Assembly (NCBI GenBank): GCA_022036555.1
Contig: CM039126.1
Span: forward strand, 7,484,079 to 7,548,078
Source: Microstegium vimineum
Taxonomy: Eukaryota; Streptophyta; Magnoliopsida; Poales; Poaceae
Direction: 5' to 3'
DNA: 64,000 nt
Below the pieces are notes generated by a model, which saw nothing but the letters and a program-made list of their open reading frames with translations, did no database searches and was not told where the DNA came from. A program made the position numbers and the translations under genes. Shown here in pieces: positions 1 through 10,376 of the stretch; position 1 is the first letter of the stretch; each line of letters starts with the position of its first letter.

Positions 1-1133
1 TTTACCTTGATCTTTTTGTCATACCACCTGGCAACCCTCTTCTTGTTTTCTTCAATACTAATCAAATCTCTCAGTCGATGATTCGCCAAATCTTCCAACT
101 CATCCTTCATAAGGGTATCATATTCATCGGCTATCAACTGATCTTGAGAAAACAATCGTCTAGAACCAGTCTTAATTTCCCAGGGTAGAACAGCATCATG
201 TCTATATACCAACTGGTATGGCGAAACCTTAGTTGCACCGTGACACGCCATCCGATATGACCACAAAACTTCATTCAACACCACATGCCACCTCCTAGGG
301 TTTTCTTCAATCTTGCGCTTGATAAGCTTGATAATTCCTTTGTTGCCTCGGCTTGACCATTAGCTTGAGCATAATAAGGGGAAGGGTTTAAAACCTTAAA
401 TCCCATACCGGTAGCAAATTCGTCAAACTCCCCCGATGTAAACATCGTCCCTTGATCAGTGGTAATAGTCTGAGGAATACCAAATCAGTAAACAATATGC
501 TCTTTTACAAAGTCTATCATATTAGTCGATGTTATCTTCTTCAAAGGAATAGCCTCAACCCATTTCGTAAAGTAATCAGTGGCAACAAGTATGAATTTAT
601 GCCCCTTACTCGATGGCGGATAAATTTGTCCGATGAGATCAATAGCCCATCCTCTAAACGGCCAAGGCTTGATTATAGGATTCATTGCCGATGCAGATAC
701 CCTCTGAACATTACCGAATTTCTAACAATCTTGACATCCCTTGAAGTATTTGAAGCAATCCTCAAGAATTGTCGGCCAGTAATACCCATTCCATCTAATC
801 ACCTACTTTATCTTGAATGTCGATTGATGCGCTCCACATACCCCTTCATGAATCTCACCCATCAATTCTTCTGACTCTTCTTTGGCAAGGCATCTGAGCA
901 AAATTCCATCGATTGTCTGATAATACCATTCATCATCAAGGAGCACATATTTGGTAGCTTGAAACCTTAGACGCCTTTCAACCTTTTTATAAGGATCTCT
1001 TAAGTAAATGGCAATTTCTTTTCTCCAGTCATTGGCGACCATCACCGATGTCATGACTTTCTGAATTGGCTGATACCCTGAAGCGTTCTGTGCTAACCGA
1101 TTAGCTTCTTCATTATGAAACCTGGGAATATGC
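1..1133 (-). pseudogene. Integrase, left Tat element, broken and cut by the window edge
   Basis: The zinc-finger end lies at about 803-950 (HEGVCGAHQS). The catalytic core follows at about 330-690: AIDLIGQIYPP (first Asp), TTDQGTMF (second Asp) and ANGQAEA (Glu) can all be read. Stops occur near 720 and again in the C-terminal part. The sequence runs off the window at base 1. Confidence 0.8.
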
Positions 1134-1969
1134 TCAAGGCGGTATTCTTTGAATTCTTTTAATAACTGTAAACACCTCATGGTGTGCAATTAACACTTCA
1201 CTTCGGCATTCATATACCCCAATTAATTGATTGATCACCAAAATAGAGTCGTCAAAGACTTTGACGGCATCGGCACGTACTTCCCTGAGTAACTCCAACC
1301 CTTTTATTAAAGCCTGATACTCAGTCTGATTGTTTGTCGACGTAGCAACAATCGGCAACGAAACTTCATATTTCTGTCCTCGGGGTGAAATTAAGAGAAC
1401 ACCGATACCTGCCCCTTCTTTGCATGTAGACTCATCAAAGAACAAAGTCCAAGGAGCAATCTCTACAGAGCTTATCAGATTGCAATGCTGAGTAACAAAA
1501 TCGGCCATCACCTGACCTTTAACTGTCTTAGCCGATTCATACCTTAGATCAAATTCTGAAAGTGCTAGAATCCATTTGCCGATTTCCCACTTAATATCGG
1601 CATCGACAGCATATACTTAACCACATCATCTTTGCAGATAACAGTGCATTCGGCCGACAATAAATAATGTCTTAATTTTATGCAAGAGAAATATAAGCAT
1701 AAACATAATCTTTCTATGGCCGAATACCTGGTTTCAGCATCTACCAGCCTTCTACTCAAATAATATATCACACGTTCTTTCCCTTCAAATTCTTGGATTA
1801 AGGCTGATCCGATAACGCCGTCATCGGTAGACAAATACAACTTGAAAGGCTTCCCGTGTTGAGGTGGAACTAAGACCGGAGGGTTTATCAAATATTTCTT
1901 AATCTCTTCCAAGGCTAACTGTTGTTCCTCTTTCCATGTAAACTCATGATCAGCTTTCAGCTTTAACAA
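1134..1969 (-). pseudogene. Tandem RNase H domains, left Tat element
   Basis: 1565-1969 matches the retroelement RNase H that follows RT (LYLSTDDGVIGSALIQEF, then RYSAIERLCLCLYFSCIKLRHY). 1134-1511 is a second RNase H of archaeal type (FDESTCKEGAGIGVLL, TNNQTEYQALIKGLELL), which marks the Tat lineage. Stops and frame changes separate the two. Confidence 0.8.
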
Positions 1970-1981
1970 CGGGCTAAAAGA

Positions 1982-3004
1982 TTAAATTTTACCAGACAAG
2001 TTGGATATAAATCTCTTGATAAAATTAATTTTGCCGATCAAAGATTGAAGCTCAGTCTTATTGGTAGGAGCAATTACTTTGTTTATTGCATCAATAGATT
2101 TCCTGTCGATCTCTATACCTCTCTGATGTACCATGAAACCCAGAAATCGACCTACTGATACCCCAAACGCACACTTATTAGGATTCATTTTTAACCCATG
2201 TTTTCTTGTGCATTCCAGGATCCTTCGTAAATCGACAAGATGTTTCTCAAAATTTCCAGACTTGACCACCACATCATTAATATAGATTTCAACTATCGTG
2301 TCGATGTACTTGTGAAAAATAAAGTTCATTGCTCTCTGGTAAGTAGCACCAGCATTCTTCAAGCCAAAAGTCATTAAAACCCACTCAAATAAACCGACAT
2401 GACCTGAACATCTAAAAGCAGTCTTGGATATGTCTTCTTCAGCCATGAATATTTGATTATATCTAGCATTACCATCCATGAAACTAATGATTTGATGTCC
2501 AGCAGCAGCATCAACCAGCAGATCGACAACGGGCATCGGATAACCATCCATCGGCGTAGCCTTATTGAGATTCCTGAAATCAATGCAAACACGTAGTTTT
2601 CCATTTTTCTTATACACAGGAACCACATTAGAAATCCATTTGGCATATCGGCACTGCCGAATAAATCCAGCTTCAATTAACTTTGTAATCTCAGCTTTAA
2701 TGTCGGGTAAGATAATAGGGTTGCATCGGCGTGCTGGTTGCTGATAAGGTTGGAAATTAGACTTAATAGGTAACCGATGTTCAACTATTGATCGGTCCAA
2801 ACCAGACATCTCTGTATAATCCCAAGCAAAACAATCTTTGTATTTCTTTAATAAATCACCCAACTGTTGTTTACATTGGGAATCTAACTTAGCATTAATG
2901 AAAGTTGGCCTGGGCCTACTGCCATCGCTGATATCTATCTCTAGTAAATCATCGGCGGATGTGAACCCCTGCCCCAGTTTTCCATCATCGGCGAATCGAT
3001 CCAT
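1982..3004 (-). pseudogene. Reverse transcriptase domain, left Tat element, active site mutated
   Basis: The 340-residue frame has the RT landmarks in order: VPVYKKNGKLRVCIDFRNLN, FMDGNARYNQI (first catalytic Asp present), FGLKNAGATYQRAMN, and YINDVVVKS where the family has YIDD. One catalytic Asp is therefore Asn, which should abolish polymerisation. The protein would copy element RNA into DNA in the cytoplasmic particle. The frame ends at a stop just past the connection region, before the RNase H frame. Confidence 0.85.
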
Positions 3005-3078
3005 TAAAACTCTTCTTCAGAACCGACTGCTTGGATCGGTGTAATGCGGTAATCGGCAACTTTGAGGAACTCCGTGTC

Positions 3079-3660
3079 CTAAGCTTCACCTGATATGCAC
3101 CTGGTTTGCTCATAAGTTTCCGATTCTGTCGATGCAACAATTGACGGAGTTTCACTCCAGACGGCTTCAATCTTGTCTCCAACCCATTGCACGAGGCTTT
3201 GGTGCATTATAGAAGGAATGCAACAATTAGCATAGATCCAATCCCTTCCTAGGAGCAAGTTGTAGGTGCCTTTGCCACTGATCACGAAAAACGTTGTCGG
3301 CAAAATTTTACTTCTGATGGTTAATTCAACACATACGGCTCTCATAGCTGGCGACCCATTGCCTTCAAAATCTTTAAGCTTCATGTCCGTCTTGACTAAG
3401 TCTTGGTCACCTTTACCAAGTTTCCTAAACATGACATATGACATTATATTGATTGATGCCCCACCGTCCACCAGCATCTTCGTCACGGACTGCCCATCTA
3501 CTTTACCTTTAACGAACAGAGCTCTTAAATGCTGTCTTTCATCATCGGCAGGCTTCTCAAAGACAGCTGTCATCGGATCCAACACCAACTGTGCCATCTC
3601 AGCAGCTTCTTCCTTAGCATCGACAGGTGCCATGAATTTCATCGGCAATATGACGACCAT
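3079..3660 (-). pseudogene. Retroviral-type aspartic protease domain, left Tat element
   Basis: The translation contains MLVDGGASINIM, the active-site Asp loop of a retropepsin in its gypsy form, followed by a flap-side segment and LLLGRDWIYANC, the conserved C-terminal ILG-type motif. It should process Gag-Pol in an intact element. It lies between gag and RT, in a frame that closes just before the RT frame opens, so the polyprotein is interrupted. Confidence 0.8.
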
Positions 3661-3745
3661 ATTGATATCTGCCGATGGATCCCTATCCTTGCGCTTTGGC
3701 CTCCACTGCTTGACTGGAGACTTTTCCCTTGAAGAATTTTCACTG

Positions 3746-6719
3746 TCATATAAATCTCCTTGGCGTTTGCGCCAAATCCTTCCTTTTCTGAGTCTTTGTC
3801 AGACCTTTGGGACACCATTGAGGAAGCTTAGTTTTCCAAACCAGCTGGTACTGTTTTTCACCGCTTGTGTCGGCACCACGCCTTATGTTTGGATCTCTAG
3901 AGAATATCTCCTCATCGGGTACTCTTGCATTGGTCATCTCCTCAAGCTTCTCTTGACTAACACGCCTGCTAAGCCTGTCATGCACGCTGAGCTTGCCCCC
4001 CCAGCCGATCACGTGCTGACAGTTTTCCTCCGATCGGCCTGCTATAGTTTGATGCTCGATCGTCAAAACAAGGTTTCTTTTCTGACCGATCGGCAGGGTA
4101 GTACCCATTACATTCAGGGCAATTATCAGCAGTGGGTAGTTTGATGCCTTCTTCCCAGCAATGAACAAAGAAGGGACACCTCCAATGATCTTTATACCGA
4201 AGCCACTCTTGGTGTCTTTCTTTTTCCTGCCGCCGATATCGTTCCTCCTGCGATTGCGGATAATCTTGTTGTGGCCGCCTATGCGTGATCACGACGCCAT
4301 AAGACCTCCCGGCGCTACTGCTATCATTGGCAACTCTCTTGCCTTTTCTATCATCGGTAAACTTTCTCCTTGTCACTTCATGCGTAGCTATTTGATGTTC
4401 AGGGTCTACCGATGCGCTTTTCTTGGCAGCTTCCCGATGTCAACACCTTAGTCTTTCCACTGCTTTCCACCATGTTATTTGGAAACGGGTGCTGATCGAT
4501 CTTCATCAGCTTCTGGGCTTTAGAATTTTCAAACTTAATTCGCCCAGATTCGATTTCTGACTGCAACTGCTGCCTACATACTTTGCAATCATTGGTACTG
4601 TGTGAAGTTGCATTATGCCACTTGCAATACCTGATCATTCTGAGCTCTTTGGTCGATGGAATTACCTGGTTAGGCGCCAACTTGATCCGCCCTTCTTGAA
4701 GCAATAGGTCAAACATCATATCGGTCTTGGTGATATCAAAGGAGAATCTCTCAGCTTCTTTTTGGCAGAACGGACAAGATACCGGCTTCTTATCTTTCAC
4801 CCATTCGGCAGCGCCAATACTTAGCTCTTCATCTGATTCAGAATCTTCTTCTTGTCCAATAAAGGACACCTTCTTGTTTCAAGTCTTCCTAGGCTCGAAA
4901 GGTTTAACGTCTTGATCGGCAATTCTCTGCACAAGATGACTTAAACTTTCAAACTCCTGAGATGCATATTTATCTTTGATATGCGGCAACAATCCTTGGA
5001 AGGTCAAATCTACCAATTGCCGGTCATCAAGCATCAAGCTATAGCACTTATTCTTCACATCTCGCAGCCTTTGGACGAAGCTTTCTACCGATTCGTCATT
5101 ACAACCAAATCGGTAATCTTCTCATGTACGCCGGCGAAGAAGTATTTATGAAACTGCCTCTCCAAATCGGCCCAAGTGATCACAGAGTTTGGAGGCAGTG
5201 AAATGAACCATGTGAATGCCGATCCAGACAATGATGACGAGAATAATCTCACCCGTAGTTCATCTCGGCTAGCTGCTTCCCCACACTGGATAATGAAGCG
5301 GTTGATATGCTCGATCGTAGATGTATCATCTTGGTCTGAGAATTTTGTGAAATCTGGTACCTTGTACCGATTTGGGAGAGTAATCAAATCGTATCCCGGA
5401 GGATATGGCGTTCAATAAGAATAGGTATTAACCTTAGGCTTGATACCGAACTGTTCTTTCATCACTTCAGCAATCTTATCGGCCCAATATGCATCCTGAT
5501 CTTGCCGATGCATTGGCTGGATGTTGATAGGTTGAGCAGGCTGATATGCTTCTTCATATCTCTGTGGTACGTAAGCCGGAGCAGCTGGTGCAGACGCAAC
5601 ATTAGTCCGTTGAATATTATGCATCGGTTGATTAGCCGATAGACCACTTTGAACGCTTATTAGAAAATACTGTGGCATCATACTCATCGGTTGATATGCC
5701 GATGCTCCACTCTGAGCGTTTTCTAAGTACTGATACCCGGGTTGCACCACCTGTTGTTGAATCTGTGGTGGAGCAGTCCATCCAGGATTGTAAGTCATTG
5801 GCATATAATTCACCGATGGCTAATGACTAACTGGAGCATGTTGCTCCTGCATTCTGGAGTAATCAACAAATTGACCACCTTGAGGCGCCGGTACTCCAGC
5901 TTGGAGATTCGCCACCACTATAGGCTGACTTGTATTTACGGGGCCTTGCTGCATCGGTAAAGGATTTGCCGATGGTGGCATAAGAGGCACTTTGGGTATC
6001 ACCACCTGAAGATCTTCTGATGGCAGTTGCACAGCTGGGGAGGATGTAGTATAATGCGTCATAGGGATCATCGGCTGTGAAGGCATTGCCGATCCTATAG
6101 GACACTTCCACGTTGTACTGTCACCTTGGATCAGATTAGAATCAACAGATGGATTTGGAGGCATACCGTATCCCCACCAGTTGACGGGAGTTGGCTGACT
6201 CTTAGTTGCGGGTCCTGACATTGCTGACGCCGCCAGATCTGTGTTCAATCGAATAATACTTGCAGGGCTCGATCTTGGCGGTGTAGCGGCATCGGCAGTC
6301 GAATCCACAAGTTGGGAAGATACTATGAGAGCCGCCGATGGGGTTATAGTAGATGCCGATCCAGGTTGATGATAAGCCGGACCAACATACTGGGGTGCAT
6401 ACTCTTCTTTGAAAGATTACATAACAGCATTGTATACGGTATTGGACAGCACGTTGGAATGGCTAACCAATGCATGATTTAATGCAGAATTAACCATCTC
6501 TTGTAATTTACCAGGATTGACGTCAAACGTGACCTGCCGCGACAACGGCGGATCTTGCTTCTGGATAGCTTCGTCACTCCTGCTTAGGCTGAAGGACTTC
6601 AGATATAACTGTTTGTAATCCTCCATAGCCTGCTCCATAGCCTGCCTCTGATCATCTCTCAGATTCGCTTTAGAGACTTCTATGACGTTGCTTGGATTGA
6701 CGTCGGTATTATCACCCAT
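3746..6719 (-). pseudogene. gag: gag region of the left Tat element, broken
   Basis: A likely start is the ATG at 6717-6719 (MGDNTDVNPS). The N-terminal part (5412-6719) is rich in Pro, Gln and Ala. The capsid-like Retrotrans_gag segment lies at 5085-5387 (motifs FTWFISLPPNSV and WADLERQFHKYF). Two Cys/His segments follow: one at 4399-4869 around YCKWHNATSHSTNDCKVC, one at 3978-4376 around CPFFVHCWEEG and NCPEC. These are the zinc-binding patterns of Tat gag proteins. The region is split over at least five frames with in-frame stops, so it cannot make a full Gag. The domain order and similarity to the 16-kb element make the call firm. Confidence 0.8.
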
Positions 6720-6737
6720 TACAGATGTATAATTGGT

Positions 6738-6757
6738 CCCACCGGGTGTGCCAAAAG
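6738..6757 (-). other. Primer-binding site of the left Tat element (mutated)
   Basis: Just inside the LTR the minus strand reads TTTTGGCACACCCGGTGGGA. It resembles the TGGCGCGCC-type site seen at the start of the 16-kb element in this window, with CG-to-CA changes typical of decayed methylated CpG. Confidence 0.55.
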
Positions 6758-6760
6758 AGG

Positions 6761-7768
6761 TGTTGACACAAAAAGCGTTAGGATCTACGAAAACCTCGGA
6801 CTTATACCCGAATTCGATGTCCAAAGGTGTGCCAGTCGATTTGACCAGTTAATCGACAAGGACGATAAATAGAACAAGATCTGAACGAGACAACGGCGAT
6901 GCGCCCGGATGTCAAGGCTCAAACTTGATCAAGATAACTAGAGTAGAGCTGAACGAGACGACAGCGATGCGCCCGGACGTCAAGGCTCAGGTTGCTCAAA
7001 CGCGGAACTTGTAAGGTTTGACGGAGATCGAGGAGATGCAGCCCGTCGAAGCTTGAAGAACTCGTAGATAAGGTAGATCTAATGCAATAAAAGTAGGATT
7101 GCTGAAAAAGTAAATAAGAGTAATAGATTTGTTTTTTATATATGATTGTCTTTCTTACGACCTGTAGGTACATATTTATACTCCAGCTAAAGGAGTTGTA
7201 GACAGACACGACTTGTATATTTCCTAAACAAAAACTCCTACTTTTAAGGAAACAACTGACCCGCGCAGGAGTCGGACCCAAATAACAATAATCTTTCCGT
7301 AAACAAAAACTCATATCTTTAAGGAAATAAATGACTCGTACAAGAGTCAGACTCAAATGATAAAATAACACTGGCATAAAAACACCAGTTTCCATATCAA
7401 GCCTCTCCACGATGAACCCTCTCATCGGCACACTTTTAGTCTGCAACCTTCTTCCATCGTCATCGGTAATTTTCTGCTGACATCAGCCGCAACGTCATCC
7501 TGCGTCCATCGGCAATATTTCTTATCGGTAATCTCCTCCAATTGACAACACTTTTACTTCTCATTGGCAACTCGCTTTTATCAATCAGCCCTTATCGGTA
7601 ACAAATGTGCTTTATCGTCCAGCTTCCATCGGCAACAATCCTTACCCTTATTGGCAGTATTTATCCTCATCGGCAATCTTAACCGATGACCTTCCAATGC
7701 CGATAGAAAACGGCTACCGATCAATGCGAGTCTTAGTCCATTTGACATGTTGAAAAACAGTGTCAACA
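6761..7768 (-). repeat. 5' LTR of the left Tat element
   Basis: The LTR is bounded by the short inverted repeat TGTTGACAC (6761-6769) and GTGTCAACA (7760-7768), about 1,008 bp in all. On the minus strand it carries a TATA box at 7173-7180. It holds two internal duplications: a roughly 69-bp pair starting near 6882 and 6952 (shared GATGCGCCCGGA core) and a roughly 75-bp pair at about 7227 and 7302 (shared AAACAAAAACTC). The upstream U3 part contains an array of short ATCGG-type motifs (7461-7677). No second LTR is available to date the insertion. Confidence 0.8.
7173..7180 (-). promoter_or_regulatory. TATA box of the left Tat LTR
   Basis: The minus strand reads TATAAATA here, inside the LTR and about 410 bp from its inner end, a sensible position for the U3/R boundary. 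Confidence 0.55.
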
Positions 7769-7848
7769 ACTTGTGTACTTCTGTAATGTAAATAGAACGA
7801 AATTTATTGTGTAAAATGCAATTTCAATAAAATAAAAAAGGAGTCTTC

Positions 7849-8001
7849 ATGTCCCGTTATCGAGGGCCTCGTTTAAAAAAAATACGCCGTCTGGGAGCTT
7901 TACCAGGACTCACTAAAAAAACGCCTAAATCCGGAAGTAATCAGAAAAAGAAATTCTATTCTGGGAAAAAAGAGCAATATCGACAAGCTCTAGCGGAATA
8001 A
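7849..8001 (+). pseudogene. rps4: Plastid rps4 5' fragment inserted in the nucleus
   Basis: An ATG at 7849 opens [20 protein letters not shown], the N-terminus of plastid ribosomal protein S4, and similarity continues to about SGKKEQYR (7984). The following codons do not fit rps4 and a TAA closes the frame at 7999-8001 after 50 codons, against about 200 residues for the full protein. The AT-rich 70 bases upstream look like plastid leader. It is a nuclear plastid-derived fragment and non-functional. Confidence 0.85.
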
Positions 8002-8033
8002 TCTCTTTCTTATTTATTTCTTATTTCTTTCCC

Positions 8034-8135
8034 ATGAGGAACGGGCAAATCAAGAATTTCACTTCGAATTCCGGACCTCAATATCCTGCTGCTCATGGTG
8101 TTTCACGATCAGTATTGGAAATGAACGGAGAGTTA
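8034..8135 (+). pseudogene. nad7: Mitochondrial nad7 5' fragment inserted in the nucleus
   Basis: The frame RNGQIKNFTSNSGPQYPAAH, followed by GVSRSVLEMNGE, matches the N-terminus of mitochondrial NADH dehydrogenase subunit 7, with substitutions and a probable short deletion after the ATG. Similarity stops near 8135. It sits 33 bases after the plastid rps4 scrap, so the two organelle pieces form one composite insertion. The next 150 bases (8136-8285) have plastid- or mitochondrion-like composition but I do not recognise them. Confidence 0.8.
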
Positions 8136-8498
8136 AAACAATGGATCGGCCAACATACAGCTATCAGCACATTAGAAGATGCTGCAATAGTAACATCTTT
8201 TGTCAGGCGCCACTTGCAATTTGGATCTTTGTTGCTTTCGGAATCTTTCCCACGGTTTCTTTAGATCATGCTTCAATTCCCATGAGCACCTTTTATTCTG
8301 CTAGGTGACAGCAATGCACGTACCATGCAATTAAGAAATGTCCTCTTGTTCAATATATTGACAGATAATAAATAATGCTGCAGCAAATCTAGAAATGTCT
8401 ACTGTCCAATTATATTATATGGTCATTTCGCTGTAAGAAGAATCTTTGGTAGATTAACTAGTCTCTGAAATTTTGGTCACTCTGCTGTGTATTTGCAG

Positions 8499-10376
8499 TT
8501 CCCTCTTCTTTCCAAGAGTAGTCTGTTACAAAGGCTGATAATAGAGGCTAGTCAGAATGGCACTGATGAAGTTGTCATACAAGACATTCCTGGTGGAATG
8601 AAAACCTTTGAGATCTGTGCAAAGTTCTGCTACGGCATGGTGGTGACCCTCAACGCGTACAATGTTGTCGCCGCAAGGTGTGCGGCAGAGTACCTTGGGA
8701 TGACCGAGGATGTTGAGAAGAGCAACCTGATATTTAAGATGGAGGTGTTCCTGAATTCTGGCATCTTCAGGAGCTGGAAGGACTCAATCATAGCACTACA
8801 GACCACTGATGCACTGTTACCATGGTCAGAGGAGCTTAAGTTGGTCGGTAGATGCATAGATTCCATTGCCACCAAAGCTACGGTTAACCCGTCGAATGTT
8901 ATGTGGTCATACACCTACAACAGGAAATCTGCATCATCTGATGAGATAGTTGAAGCTCGCAAAAGCTCGCAGGCGGTTCCAAAGGATTGGTGGGTTGAAG
9001 ATCTGTGTGAACTCGATGTAGACCTATATAGGCGTGTCATGGTTGCAGTTAAGTCAAGGGGGAGGATCCCGTCTGATGTGGTCGGAGAAGCGCTGAAGGC
9101 ATACGCTGCTAGATGGCTTCCTGAATGTTGTGACACGCTGGCAGACGATGCCGCCTACTCTGAAGCATACAAGCATCTGCTTGAAACCATCGTCTGGCTT
9201 TTGCCCTCGGACAAGGGATCTTCAGGGATCTCGTGCCGTTTCTTTCTGAAGCTGCTGAAAGTTACTGTCCTGATTGGTGCTGGAGAGCTTCTGAAGGAAG
9301 AACTCATGGACAGGATTGTGTTGCAGCTCCACAAGGCTTCGGTCAATGATCTTCTGATCCCTTCCAAGCCTCCGGCACAGACCGTCTACGATGTTCAGCT
9401 AGTTCAGACACTCATCAGCAGGTACATGAGCCATGCCGGGGTAACTCAAGATGGGATTTTCCTCAACAACCTTGACCAGGAGATGTTTGAGACCAACGTG
9501 GACAGTGAATCTTTGGAAGCATTGTGCAAGCTGGTGGATCGGTACATCGCTGAAGTCGCCTCTGATCCAAATCTGTCCTTTTCAAGCTTTGTGGATTTGG
9601 TTACTTCCATGCCTGAAACAGCCAGACCAACACATGATGGATTGTACACTGCCATTGACGTATTTCTGAAGGTACGTATTCTTCATATGGAGCTGCCACT
9701 TTGTTTCAATGCCTAGCTAAAACTGTTTTTCCTTGTGATGTTTCAGTTGCATCCGGGGCTACCCAAGATGGAGAAGAGGAAGATCTCGAGCCTTATGGAC
9801 GTAAAGAAGCTGTCCAAGGGAGCATGCATCCACGCGGCGCAGAACGACCGTCTCCCGCTGCGCGTGGTGGTGCAGGTCCTCTTCTTCGAGCAGCTGCGCG
9901 CGGCAGGAGCAGCCGCCGCGACGCCCAACGTGAGCGTGGCGCGGTGCATGGCGCGCCTGGCGGAGGAGGAGGAAGAGGCCGACGACCACGGCCACGGGCA
10001 CTGGAAGGAGGCCGGCCGCGCGCTGCCGGAGCCCCCGACGCCTGGCGCACTGAAGAAGCAGCTGGGGAGCCTGAAGCTGGGATTGGGCGACCACCACCAG
10101 GGCGTGGGCGCGGGCGACGACGGGCGGCGCCTGGTTGCGCGGAGCAGCAGCGTGGCTAACCAGAGCAGCCGGCTGTCGCTGTCGTCGCGGTCGCGGAGGA
10201 TCTTCGACAGGCTGTGGGTCGGCGGCGCGAAGCTGCCCGGCGACGCCGCTGCTGCGACGGGCAAGGGGTCGTCGGACACGTCCGGGAGCTCGCAGAGCCC
10301 GCGGTCGTCCGCGAAGCCGCTTGAGTCTAAGTCGTCCAGCTCGTCGTCGAGGAACCGGCGGTACTCGGTCTCGTAG
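8499..10376 (+). CDS. NPH3/RPT2-family BTB protein, first exon(s) not in window
   Basis: Two exons are clear: 8499-9671 (acceptor TTTGCAG, donor GTACGT) and 9747-10376 (acceptor TTTCAG), both phase 0 and giving 600 residues to TAG. The first begins [13 protein letters not shown], the middle of the BTB domain, so the usual first 40-60 residues with the start codon are absent. The NPH3 domain follows: [19 protein letters not shown] at about residue 165, [18 protein letters not shown], the [12 protein letters not shown] segment opening exon 2, and the [16 protein letters not shown] motif. The tail is Ser/Arg-rich and ends RRYSVS. Family members are substrate adaptors for CUL3 ubiquitin ligases and act in phototropin or auxin signalling at the plasma membrane; which clade this is stays open. 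Upstream of the acceptor lie intron-like sequence, organelle scraps and a retrotransposon: either a very long first intron or a 5'-truncated gene. Confidence 0.88.

Larger units (their letters stand above)
1..7768 (-). mobile_element. 5' part of a degenerate Tat-lineage Ty3/gypsy LTR retrotransposon
   Basis: Reading leftward on the minus strand the order is 5' LTR, primer-binding site, gag, protease, reverse transcriptase, RNase H, a second RNase H, integrase. This is the gypsy order, and the second (archaeal-type) RNase H is the hallmark of the Tat lineage. The integrase end and the 3' LTR lie beyond the left window edge. Every domain is split by stops and frameshifts, and the RT active site reads YIND instead of YIDD, so the copy is dead. 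The 5' LTR outer end abuts plastid-like DNA at 7769; the first five flanking bases are ACTTG, the expected target duplication, but the matching left copy is outside the window. Domain recognition is strong; the family name within Tat is not assigned. Confidence 0.9.

Noticed and set aside
7849..8264. Functional rps4 or nad7 genes
   Set aside because: Both are short 5' fragments with substitutions, no complete domain, and they sit beside a retrotransposon.
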